Shown: positions 20,934 to 33,229 of the stretch, in pieces
Position numbering within the stretch: position 1 is the stretch's first letter
Layout of the letters: each line of letters begins with the position of its first letter
The notes under the pieces: model-generated
Database searches by the model: none
Seen by the model: the letters and a program-made list of their open reading frames with translations, nothing else
What the model was told of the DNA's origin: nothing
Program-made: the position numbers and the translations under genes
Assembly: GCA_032622095.1 (NCBI GenBank)
Contig: CP136062.1
Span: 53,673,849-53,737,848, forward strand
Source: Siphonodentalium dalli
Lineage: Eukaryota; Mollusca; Scaphopoda; Gadilida; Siphonodentaliidae
Direction: 5' to 3'
DNA: 64,000 bases

Positions 20934-21130
20934 CATGCAATCTCGATCTGGGACCAACCATTATACTGTGAAGTATATTATTGAGGAACAAGTATTAACG
21001 AAGAACTATATTCCTTGCATTTTTTGTCCAATGCCATGACGTTCCCTGTCAGACGGGATCAGAACATCAAAAAGTTCCCAGGTTTTGTGCTGGTGGAATA
21101 TGATCTATAGAGTAGAGATTCATGGCATGA
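20934..21130. repeat. Decayed dispersed repeat, related to 9,716-10,136
   Basis: It opens with CATGCAATCTCGATCTGGGACC and later has TCAGAACATCAAAAAGTTCC and GTGGAATATG, in the same order as the 9.7-kb copy. It lacks that copy's fold-back insertion. Confidence 0.45.
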
Positions 21131-21247
21131 TCTAATGCCGCGGTTTTCAGATTCCGAACTTACGAACGTTGATCTTACTGACCACCCACACGATTTACCA
21201 GGGATCTTAGCGTTAACAAATCTTCGTGAAATTATTTAATGTTAAAC

Positions 21248-21456
21248 CTAGGTCAGCGACATAGCACTAGCAAAGATGGACGCGTCGTCTCTAATGGCAA
21301 AATCATCCTTTTGCATCCCCGATACATTCGCAGATTGGTCAGCGTCTTTTCTGCGTGAGCACCGGAGTCCCTGTAATATCAGAGCTGCCAGGGCCATCTC
21401 TGCTCCGACAACATAAATGGCAACAACCCAACTTCCGGTCACATCCTTTATGTGCC
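21248..21456 (-). CDS. Terminal exon of an SLC16 / monocarboxylate-transporter-like gene (partial)
   Basis: The minus strand reads TTCACAG at 21,463-21,457, a good 3' splice site after a pyrimidine-rich stretch. An open exon of 209 bp follows, ending in TAG at 21,248. It starts inside a codon (phase 1). The peptide begins GHIKDVTGSWVVAIYVVGAE and continues into a roughly 24-residue hydrophobic helix ending LILQGLRC, then a Lys/Arg and acid-rich tail of about 40 residues. D-x-T-G-S-W before the last two helices, then a membrane helix and a polar cytoplasmic tail, is the usual end of major-facilitator MCT-type carriers. Such carriers move small carboxylates with protons across the membrane; the substrate here is unknown. 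Upstream exons were not found between 21,470 and the satellite, so they lie farther away or this exon is an orphan. Confidence 0.6.
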
Positions 21457-21469
21457 CTGTGAACGGAGA

Positions 21470-22660
21470 TTGAGGGGGTTACGGTTGCTAGGAGATAAGG
21501 GGTCTGCCGAATAGTTTAATCAGTTTTGTCAGTGCCCACCTATATATGCTACAATACGCCCCAGAACATTCTTGTCGTCTTTATTTGTGAAAGATATGCC
21601 TAGTACGGTCACGAAAAATAAAAAATAGCGTTAAATTATGGACGAATCTCCAACATCAATGCACAGATCAAAATGTCAATAAAATTTGGCAGAAAGTAGG
21701 AAAATATACTACTTTTTTGTCGTAAGAATGGTATCATGGGTGTCGATATGTCGTTGTGGAGGGGGTCATGGCCATGGAAAACGTACGTAATGAACCAGCT
21801 CATGTTCCGCTATACATTCGAATTGTTATTGCTTGTTGAGTTTATTCGATAGAGTGTTTTCTTAGTTGGCTCACCCACACACGTCCTGTTCAAATTATGC
21901 CTGTGATGCCCACACATGAAGAGAATGCATATAACAAACACACTTTATTTATTTCTGTGTCCGTATAAAGAAGACATCACACATTCTGCTAGCCGTACGT
22001 TTGACAATCGCTTATAAATACTCACCGATATCGTCTATAAACGACCAGCCGCGCTCACGCGGAGATGATTTATGATATCAATGATTGCTGTGACCCTGTA
22101 ACTTACATATATTTTTAAATGACAGTAAGTTATGATTTGTTAACAAACACGTTGTTTGAAAAAAAATATCCATTTAACACTGAAAGTATGCGCAGCAGAT
22201 ATCAAATTTAGGCTGAACAAAAATTACAAAAGCAACAATATTTAAAATTGAAGGCGGGAAATTGGGAGACTTCCATATTTCAGATTTTCGCACTACCATC
22301 TACGTGATATTGATATTGAATTGTAATTTTTCGACAATTAACGAAGATAGAACAATAGGCGGTATGATAATGAGCGTCTTTTTCACTTAAAACGTTAAGG
22401 GATATTTAAACAAATAAATATAACCACTTTGAACGATTGCCCATACATATTGCCAACAGAGAAAATCGCTTTTATACTCGTCCGAATGATCAAGATGGGG
22501 CATGACATACTAATTATATCACATGATGCCGACACAACATCCTACTGTAAGCATGGGGTGCCATAAAACGTCCCTGTCATAGATAAACATATTATGCCCG
22601 CGAAAGTGTACTTATTCAGTTGCTATGAATTAAACTCTCAAGCGTCCTATTAGTCCCGCA
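21470..22660. other. AT-rich sequence upstream of the transporter-like exon
   Basis: Would be intron if the exon at 21,456 belongs to a gene extending to higher coordinates. No exon or repeat family is recognised. Confidence 0.4.
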
Positions 22661-22667
22661 CTCAAAA

Positions 22668-23063
22668 TTAGTAATATAGAGTTTCGGGGACACTTAAAAA
22701 CTTCAAACCAATGATAAACCAATACCACAATGAGTTAACGATCCAAATACATTCAAGCGACATTCGCTTCAGTGAGCAAATACTATGGGACAACACAAAG
22801 AACGTCGATCCATGACGTAAAACGTCAAAACAACAAACAGTGTGCCATGTTCTACAGTTTGTGTAAATATTTGAATTCCCGTAACTCTGGTGTTTATCAT
22901 GCGATCGGAGAACCGTTTCATAGTTGAAACGAATGCTCATAGTTACTTTCAGTCCTAGTTTGGTGACTTTTGGCTCCTTGTTGACACCCCTCCCATGGCC
23001 CCGTGCCTTATTCGAGGATGACCAAACTGTATTTTCATACCATCGTTTCCAATAAAACGACAT
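22668..23063 (-). other. Unrecognised open frame of about 130 codons
   Basis: From an ATG at 23,063 to a stop at 22,668, long for this AT-rich background. The predicted product starts MSFYWKRWYENTVWSSSNKA and is rich in Cys, Trp and Tyr towards its end, with no domain that I know. No splice sites or codon bias clearly favour it. It may belong to an old repeat that continues to about 23.6 kb. Confidence 0.15.
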
Positions 23064-24295
23064 TAACACTTACCTAGATTTATTAGTTTCGGATGAGATA
23101 GGGCGACGGGCAACTATTGTCCAAATATGAATGTTTGATGGGCCCATAGCTCCGCCACTTTCCATCGGATCAAAACAATTTCAAACGGTAGGATCTTTAT
23201 AAAATTCAGCAGGTGCCAACCTGCAAGTTTGATAAGAATCAGCGACAAAATATTTTGACGAATTGTTGTGCCCTTCCTCTGACCCACATCCCTGAAATTG
23301 ACACCTACGAAACTTCTCCAATTGCTAAGAACCCAAGTATTAAGAGTATGATATATGCGATTTGTCGCAAGGCGGAGTCGCTCAGGAGAAAGGAGAAAGG
23401 GCGACAACATCTATCGTATGAGAGACATTATGCTTTATGTATGGACACAATACCGCGCTCTATCTATGGTCCACATTTCGGGTCTCTGATCATCATACTT
23501 TCGGATATAACAACCCAATTGTTCACATAAAGGGAGATAACTCTGAAAGTCAAGGGCGAACTAAATTATCAATGTCCCATCAACGACCCAGACCCTTAAG
23601 GGTATTAGCACACCAAAGTCCACCCATCGCCATTACAGTTCCTGATATGCAAGGACTGGAGTGATAAAAGGAATAATAAAAACGAAAATTCAGAATTACA
23701 ATATGCTTCCATATGAAAAATATGGAATTATAATAAGCGACCGACCCAGTCGCAGACTCCTAATATCTGCTAATAATTATCTGATTGACAGCTATCCATA
23801 CAAATGTGATATCATATTAAAGCGATACATGCTGCTCCGTAAGTATTAATTTAACATAGCAGTCGCACTCTTTGGCATAATCTGGTATTCAAGATGCATG
23901 CAGATCTATAATGTAATGGACATTTCAGTACCAATTTCATCGTACTCCGGTAATAAAACCTGGGTATTTTAGTATGCCAACTATGGGGTAACGGCCAACT
24001 CAACAATACATACATGTAAGCGCAACTGATACTGTGATTATCCGATTTCGGTTACGTCAATTTCGGTTTCATTGGACTGCACAATACAAGCGCGCCAAAA
24101 TCCGGATAAGACGATGTCTAAAATAAGGCATTTTAAAGCACAAAAAGAAACAATGTGCGAGTTTACTTTAACAGATAAGTGAAAAACATGAATTAATTAG
24201 TCACAACGGTAGAAATACCAGGTAAGTATTTGGTCAAAGTGGGAGACAACAATAATTAACAACACACGTATGGATAATCAACAAATCAGCCTTAA
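23064..24295. other. AT-rich sequence up to the satellite edge
   Basis: Several short open frames on both strands (23,114-23,530), none recognisable. The composition stays AT-rich until the satellite begins abruptly at 24,296. Confidence 0.45.
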
Positions 24296-26595
24296 TTACC
24301 ATCGATCAGAATATTGGTGAAACCTCCTGCGTCGAACAATATACTTACCGGCGATGGGAATCCTGAACCGGGCACTGTACTTACCGGCGATCAGAATACT
24401 GGTGAAACCACCTGCACCGGACACTATACTTACCGGCGGTCGGAATACCGGTAAAACATACACCGAACACTATACTTACCGGCGATCTGAATACTGATGA
24501 AACTTCCTGCACCAGACACTATACTTACCGGCGATCGGAAAACTGGTGAAACCTCCTGCACCGAACACTATAATTACCGGCGATCGGAAAACTGGTGTAA
24601 GCTCCTGCACCAGACACTATACTTACCGGCGATCTGAATACTGGTGAAACCTCCTGCACCAGACACTATTTACCGGCGATATGAATGCTGGTGAAACCTC
24701 CTGCACCGGACACTAGACTTACCGGTGATTGGAATTACTGGTGAAACCTCCTGCACCGAACAATATATATACCGGCGATCTGAATACTGGTGAAACCTCC
24801 TGCACCGGACACTATACTTACCGTCGATCGGAATTATTGGTGAAACCTCCTGCAACGGACACAATACTATCTTACCGGCGGTCGGAATACTAGTGAAACC
24901 TCCTGCTCCGGACACTGTCTATACTTACCGGCGGTCGGAATACCGGTAAAACATGCACATAATACTATAATTACCGGCGATCGGAATCCTGCACCAGACA
25001 CTATACTTACCGGCGATCGGAATACTGGTGAAACCTCCTGCACCGGACACTAAACTTACCGGCGATCGGAATATTGGTGAAACCCCCTGCACCGGACAGT
25101 ATACTTACCGGCGATCGGAATTACTTGTGAAACCTCCTGCACCGGACACTATATTTACTGGCGATCGTAATTACTTGTGAAACCTCCTGCAACGACACAA
25201 TACTTACCGGCGATCGGAATAGTGGTGAAAGCTCCTGCACCAGACACTATACTTACCGGCGATCGGAATGCTGGTGAAACCTCCTGCACCGGACACTATA
25301 CTTACCGGCGATCGGAATACTGGTGAAACCTCCTGCACCGGACACTATACTTTCCGGCGATCGGAATACTGGTGAAACCTCCTGCACCGGACACTATACT
25401 TACCGGCGATCGGAATACTTGTGAAACCTCATGCAGCAGACACTATTTACCGGCGATCGGAATACTGGTGAAACCTCCTGCACCAGACACTAAACTTACC
25501 GGCGATCGGAATACTTGTGAAACCTTCTGTACCAGAAACTATACTTACCGGCGATCGGAAAACTGGTGAAACCTCCTGCACCGGACACTATACTTACCGG
25601 CGATCGGAATTACTTGTGAAACCTCCTGCACCGGACACTATACTTACCGGCGATCGGAATACTTGTGAAACCTCCTGCACCATACACTATTTACCGGCGA
25701 TCGGAATTAATTGTGAAACCTCCTGCACCGGACACTATACTTACCGGCGATCGGAATACTGGTGAAACCTCCTGCACCAGACACTATTTACCGGCGATCG
25801 GAATTACTTGTGAAACCTCCTGCACCAGACACTATACTTACCGGCGATCGGAATACTGGTGAAACCACCTGCACCGGACACTATACTTACTGTCGATCGG
25901 AATTACTGTTGAAACCTCCTGCACCAGACACTATACATACCGGCAATCGGAATACTGATGAAACCTCCTGCATCGGACACTATACTTACCGGCGTTCGGA
26001 ATTACTGGTGGAACCTCCTGCACCGGACACTATACTTACCGGCGATCGGAATTACTGGTGAAACCTCCAGCACCAGACACTATACATACCGGCGATCGGA
26101 ATACTGGTGAAACCTCCTGCACTGGACACTATACTTACCGGCGATCAGAATACTTGTGAAACCTCCTGTACCGGACACTATACTTACCGGCGATAGGAAT
26201 ACTGGTGAAACCTCCTGCACCGGACACTATACTTACCGGCGATCGGAATACTGGTGAAACCTCCTGCACCAGACATTATACTTAACGGCGATCGGAATTA
26301 CTTGTGAAACCTCCTGCACCCGACACTATACTTACCGGCGATCGGAATTACGGGTGAAACATCCTGCAACGACACTTTACTTACCGGCGATCGGAATACT
26401 TGTGAAACCTCCTGTACCGGACACTATACTTACCGTCGATCGGAATACTGGTGAAACCTCCTGCACCAGACACTAAACTTACGGCCGATCGGAATACTGG
26501 TGAAACCTCCTACACCGGACACTAAACTTACGGCAGATCGGAATACTGGTGAAACCTCCTGCACCGGACACTATACAAACCGGCGATCGGAATAA
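24296..26595. repeat. Satellite left margin, divergent monomers
   Basis: Monomers here have the most private substitutions and indels, for example ACCATCGATCAGAATATTGG at the edge, GGCGATGGGAATCCTGAACC near 24,350 and a shortened unit near 24,980. No long internal duplications stand out. Decay at an array edge with homogeneity inside is what unequal exchange predicts. Confidence 0.75.
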
Positions 26596-26599
26596 CTGG

Positions 26600-28840
26600 T
26601 GAAAACTCCTGCACCAGACACTATACTTACCGGCGATCGGATTACTGGTGAAACCTCCTGCACCAGACACTATACATACCGGCGATCGGAATTACTGGTG
26701 AAACCTCCTGCAACGACACTATACATACCGGCGATCGGAATACTTGTGAAACCTCCTGTACCGGACACTATACTTACCGTCGATTGGAATACTGGTGAAA
26801 CCTCCTGTACCGGACACTATACTTACCGGCGATCGGAATACTGGTGAAACCACCTGCAACGACACTTTACATACCGGCGATCGGAATACTTGTGAAACCT
26901 CCTGTACCGGACACTATACTTACCGGCGATCGGAATACTGGTGAAACCTCCTGTACCGGACACTATACTTACCGTCGATCGGAATTACTGGTGAAACCTC
27001 CTGTAGTGGACACTATACTTACCGGCGATCGGAATTACTTGTGAAACCTCCTGCACCAGACACTATACTTACCGGCGAACTGAATACTGGTGAGACCTCC
27101 TGCACAAGACACTATACTTACCGGCGATTGGAATACTGGTGAAACATCCTGTTCCGGACACTATACTTACCGGCGATCGGAATACTGGGGAAACCTCCTG
27201 CACCGGACACTACACATACCGCCGATCGGAATACTGGTGAAACCTCCTGTACCGGACACTATACTTACCGGCGATCGGAATATTTGTGAAACCTCCTGCA
27301 CCGGACACTATACTTACCGGCGATCGGAATACTGGTGAAACCTCCTGCACCAGACACTATACTTACCGTCGATCGATATACTGGTGAAACCTACTGCACC
27401 GGACTCTATACTTACCGGCGATCGGAATACTGGTGAAACCTCCTGCACCGGACACTATACTTACCGGCGATCGGAATACTGGTGAAACCTCCTGTACCGG
27501 ACACTATACTTACCGGCGATCGGATTACTGGTGAAACCTCCTGCACCAGACACTATACATACCGGCGATCGGAATTACTGGTGAAACCTCCTGCAACGAC
27601 ACTATACATACCGGCGATCGGAATACTTGTGAAACCTCCTGTACCGGACACTATACTTACCGTCGATTGGAATACTGGTGAAACCTCCTGTACCGGACAC
27701 TATACTTACCGGCGATCGGAATACTGGTGAAACCACCTGCAACGACACTTTACATACCGGCGATCGGAATACTTGTGAAACCTCCTGTACCGGACACTAT
27801 ACTTACCGGCGATCGGAATACTGGTGAAACCTCCTGTACCGGACACTATACTTACCGTCGATCGGAATTACTGGTGAAACCTCCTGTAGTGGACACTATA
27901 CTTACCGGCGATCGGAATTACTTGTGAAACCTCCTGCACCAGACACTATACTTACCGGCGAACTGAATACTGGTGAGACCTCCTGCACAAGACACTATAC
28001 TTACCGGCGATTGGAATACTGGTGAAACATCCTGTTCCGGACACTATACTTACCGGCGATCGGAATACTGGGGAAACCTCCTGCACCGGACACTACACAT
28101 ACCGCCGATCGGAATACTGGTGAAACCTCCTGTACCGGACACTATACTTACCGGCGATCGGAATATTTGTGAAACCTCCTGCACCGGACACTATACTTAC
28201 CGGCGATCGGAATACTGGTGAAACCTCCTGCACCAGACACTATACTTACCGTCGATCGATATACTGGTGAAACCTACTGCACCGGACTCTATACTTACCG
28301 GCGATCGGAATACTGGTGAAACCTCCTGCACCGGACACTATACTTACCGGCGATCGGAATACTGGTGAAACCTCCTGTACCGGACACTATACTTACCGTC
28401 GATCGGAATTACTGGTGAAACCTCCTGTAGTGGACACTATACTTACCGGCGATCGGAATTACTTGTGAAACCTCCTGCACCAGACACTATACTTACCGGC
28501 GAACTGAATACTGGTGAGACCTCCTGCACAAGACACTATACTTACCGGCGATTGGAATACTGGTGAAACATCCTGTTCCGGACACTATACTTACCGGCGA
28601 TCGGAATACTGGGGAAACCTCCTGCACCGGACACTACACATACCGCCGATCGGAATACTGGTGAAACCTCCTGTACCGGACACTATACTTACCGGCGATC
28701 GGAATATTTGTGAAACCTCCTGCACCGGACACTATACTTACCGGCGATCGGAATACTGGTGAAACCTCCTGCACCAGACACTATACTTACCGTCGATCGA
28801 TATACTGGTGAAACCTACTGCACCGGACTCTATACTTACC
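26600..28840. repeat. 883-bp higher-order repeat, two full and one partial copy
   Basis: Marker monomers repeat at a fixed distance of 883 bp: the TGTAGTGGACACTATAC variant (about 27,001 and 27,884), the GAGACCTCCTGCACAAGACA variant (27,090 and 27,973) and CTGGGGAAACC (27,185 and 28,068). A third, partial copy follows 541 bp later (28,514). The copies are nearly identical, so the expansion is recent. Confidence 0.85.
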
Positions 28841-31800
28841 GGCGATCGGAATACTGGTGAAACCTCCTGCACCAGACACTATACTTACCGGCGATCGGAA
28901 TACTGGTGAAACCTCCTGCACCAGACTCTATACTTACCGGCGAACTGAATACTGGTGAAACCTCCTGCACCGGACACAATACTTACCGGCGATCGATATA
29001 CTGGTGAAACCTACTGCACCGGACTCTATACTTACCGGCGATCGGAATACTGGTGAAACCTCCTGCACCGGACACTATACTTACCGGCGATCGGAATACT
29101 GGTGAAACCTCCTGCACCCCGGACACTATATTTACCGGCGATCGGAATTACGGGTGAAACCTCCTGCAACGACACTATACATACCGGCGATCGGAATACT
29201 GGTGAAACCTCCTGTACCGGACACTATACTTACCGTCGATTGGAATTGCTTGTGAAACCTCCTCCACCGGACACTATACTTACCGGCGATCGGAATTACT
29301 TGTGAAACCTCCTGCACCAGACACTATACTTACCGATAAACTGAATACTGGTGAAACCTCCTGCGCCGGACACTATACTTACCGGCGATCTGAATACTGG
29401 TGAAACCTCCTGCACCGGACACAATACTTACCGGCGATCGGAATACTGGTGAAACCACCTGCACCGGAAACTAAACTTACGGCCGATCGGAATACTGGTG
29501 AAACCTCCCGCACCAGACACTATACTTACCGGCGATCGGAATACTGGTGAAACCTCCTGCAACGACACTATACATACCGGCGATCGGAATACTGGTGAAA
29601 CCTCCTGTACCGGACACTATACTTACCGTCGAGTGGAATTGCTTGTGAAACCTCCTGCACCGGACACTATACTTACCGTCGATTGGAATTACTGGTGAAA
29701 CCTCCTCCACCGGACACTATACTTACCGGCGATCGGAATTACTTGTGAAACCTCCAGCACCAGACACTATACTTACCGGCGATCGGAATACTGGTGAAAC
29801 CTCCTGTACCGGACACTATACTTACCGTCGATTGGAATTGCTTGTGAAACCTCCTGCACCGGACACTATACTTACCGTCGATTGGAATTACTGGTGAAAC
29901 CTCCTCCACCGGACACTATACTTACCGGCGATCGGAATTACTTGTGAAACCTCCAGCACCAGACACTATACTTACCGGCGATCGGAATACTGATGAAACC
30001 TCCTGCACCGGACACAATACTTACCGGCGATCGGAATACTGGTGAAACCTCCTGCACCGGACACTATACTTACCGGTGATCGGAATGCTGTTGAAACCTC
30101 CTTCACCGGACACTATACATACCGGCGATCGGAATTACTTGTGAAACCTCCTTCACCGGACACTATACTTACCGGCGATCGGAATACTGGTGAAACCTCC
30201 TGCACCGGACACTATACTTACCGGCGATCGGAATACTGGTGAAACCTCCTGCACCGGACACTATACTTACCGGCGATCGGAATACTAGTGAAACCTCCTG
30301 TACCGGACACTATACTTACCGTCGATTGGAATTGCTTGTGAAACCTCCTGTACCGGACACTATACTTACCGGCGATCGGAATACTGGTGAAACCTCCTGT
30401 ACCGGACACTATACTTACCGGCGATCGGAATTACTTGTGAAACCTCCTGCACCAGACACTATACTTACCGACAAACTGAATACTGGTGAAACCTCCTGCA
30501 CCGGACACTATACTTACCGGCGATCGGAATACTGGTGAAACCTCCTGTACCGGAAACTATACTTACCGTCGATTGGAATTGCTTGTGAAACCTCCTGTAC
30601 CGGACACTATACTTACCGGCGATCGGAATACTGGTGAAACCTCCTGTACCACACTATACTTACCGGCGATCGGAATTACTTGTGAAACCTCCTGCACCAG
30701 ACACTATACTTACCGACAAACTGAATACTGGTGAAACCTCCTGCACCGGACACTATACTTACCGGCGATCGGAATACTGGTGAAACCTCCTGTACCGGAC
30801 ACTATACTTACCGGCGAACTGAATACTGGTGAAACCTCCTTCACCGGACACTATACTTACCGGCGATCGGAATACTGGTGAAACCTCCTGCACCGGACAC
30901 TATACTTACCGGCGAACTGAATACTGGTGAAACCTCCTTCACCGGACACTATACTTACCGGCGAACTGAATACTGGTGAAACCTCCTTCACCGGACACTA
31001 TACTTACCGGCGATCGGAATACTTGTGAAACCTCCTGCACCGGACACTATACTTACCGGCGATCGGAATTACGGGTGAATCCTCCTGCACCGGACTCTAT
31101 ACTTACCGGCGATCGGAATTACGGGTGAATCCTCCTGCACCGGACTCTATACTTACCGGCGATCGGAATTACTTGTGAAACCTCCTTCACCGGACACTAT
31201 ACTTACCGGCGATCGGAATACTTGTGAAACCTCCTGCACCGGACACTATACTTACCGGCGATCGGAATACTGGTGAAACCTCCTGCACCGGACACTATAC
31301 TTACCGGCGATCGGAATACTTGTTAAACCTCCTGCACAGGACACTATACTTACCGGCGATCGGAATACTTGTGAAATCTCCTGCACCAGACACTATACTT
31401 ACCGGCGATCGGAATACTTGTGAAACATCCTGCACCGGACACTATACTTACCGGCGATCGGAATTACTTGTGAAACCTCCTGCACCGGACACTATACTTA
31501 CCGGCGATCGGAATACTGGAGGAACCTCCTGCACCGGACACTATACTTACCGGCGATCGGAATACTTGTGAAAACTCCTGCACCGGACACTATACTTACC
31601 GGCGATCGGAATACTTGTTAAACCTCCTGCACAGGACACTATATTTATCGGCGATCGGAATACTAGTGAAACCTCCTGCACCGGACACTATACTTACCGG
31701 CGATCGGAATACTGGTGAAACCTCCTGCACCAGACACTATACTTACCGGCGATCGGAATACTGATGAAACCTCCTGCACCGGACACTATACTTACCGGCG

Positions 31801-33229
31801 ATCGGAATACTTGTGAAACCTCCTACACCGGATACTATACTTACCGGCGATCGGAATACTGGTGAAACTTCCTGCACCGGACACTATACTTACCGGCGAT
31901 CGGAATACTGATGAAACCTCCTGCACCGGACACTATACTTACCGGCGATCGGAATACTTGTGAAACCTCCTACACCGGATACTATACTTACCGGCGATCG
32001 GAATACTTGTGAAACCTCCTGCACCAGACAATATACTTACCGGCGAACTGAATACTGGTGAAACCTCCTGCACCGGACACTATACTTACCGGCGATCGGA
32101 ATACGGGTGAAAGCTCCTGTACAGGACACTATATTTACCGGCGATCGGAATACTGGTGAAACCTCCTGCACCGATACTATACTTACCGGCGATCGGAATA
32201 CTGGTGAAACCTCCTGCACCAGACACTATACTTACCGGCGATCGGAATACTTGTGAAACCTCCTGCACCAGACACTATACATACCGGCGATCGGAATACT
32301 TGTTAAACCTCCTGTACCAGACACTATACATACCGCCGATCGGAATACTGGTGAAACCTCCTGCACCGGATACTATACTTACCGGCGAACTGAATACTGG
32401 TGAAACCTCCTTCACCGGACACTATACTTACCGGCGATCGGAATACTGGTGAAACCTCCTGTACCGGACACTATACATACCGGCGATCGGAATACTTGTG
32501 AAACCTCCTGCACCGATACTATACTTACCGCCGATCGGAATACTGGTGAAACTCCTGCACCGGACACTATACTTACCGGCGATCGGAATACTGGTGAAAC
32601 ATCCTGCATCGGACACTATACATACCGCCGATCGGAATACTGGTGAAACCTCCTGTACCGGACACTATACATACCGGCGATCGGAATACTTGTGAAACCT
32701 CCTGCACGGACACTATACATACCGCCGATCGGAATACTGGTGAAACCTCCTGCACGGACACTATACTTACCGGCGATCGGAATACTTGTGAAACCTCCTG
32801 TTCCGGACACTATACTTACCGGCGATCGGAATACTGGTGAAACATCCTGCACCGGACACTATACATACCGCCGATCGGAATACTTGTGAAACCTTCTGTA
32901 CCGGACACTATACATACCGGCGATCGGAATACTGGTGAAACTTCCTGTACCGGACACTATACTTACCGCCGATCGGAATACTGGTGAAACCTCCTGCACC
33001 AGAGACTATACTTACCGGCGATCGGAATACTGGTTAAACTTCCTGCACCGGACACTATATTTACCGGCGATCGGAATACTGGTGAAGCATCCCGCACCGG
33101 ACACTATACTTACCGGCGATCGGAATACTGGTGAAACATCCTGCACCGGACACTATACTTACCGGCGATCGGAATACTTGTTAAACCTCCTGTACCAGAC
33201 ACTATACATACCGACGATCGGAATACTGG
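28466..33229. repeat. 4.76-kb satellite block, copy 1
   Basis: About 97 monomers whose order of variants is repeated in the next block at an offset of 4,764 bp (28,514 to 33,278; 29,102 to 33,866; 30,486 to 35,250). From about 31,200 onward the offset becomes 4,862 (31,224 to 36,086; 32,935 to 37,797). It includes rare markers such as CACCCCGGACACTATATTTA (29,116) and the CACAGGACACTATATTTA type. Confidence 0.9.

Noticed and set aside
23114-23530. Overlapping 98- and 105-codon ORFs on opposite strands
   Set aside because: No recognisable domain, no splice context, both strands equally open. Not distinguishable from chance.
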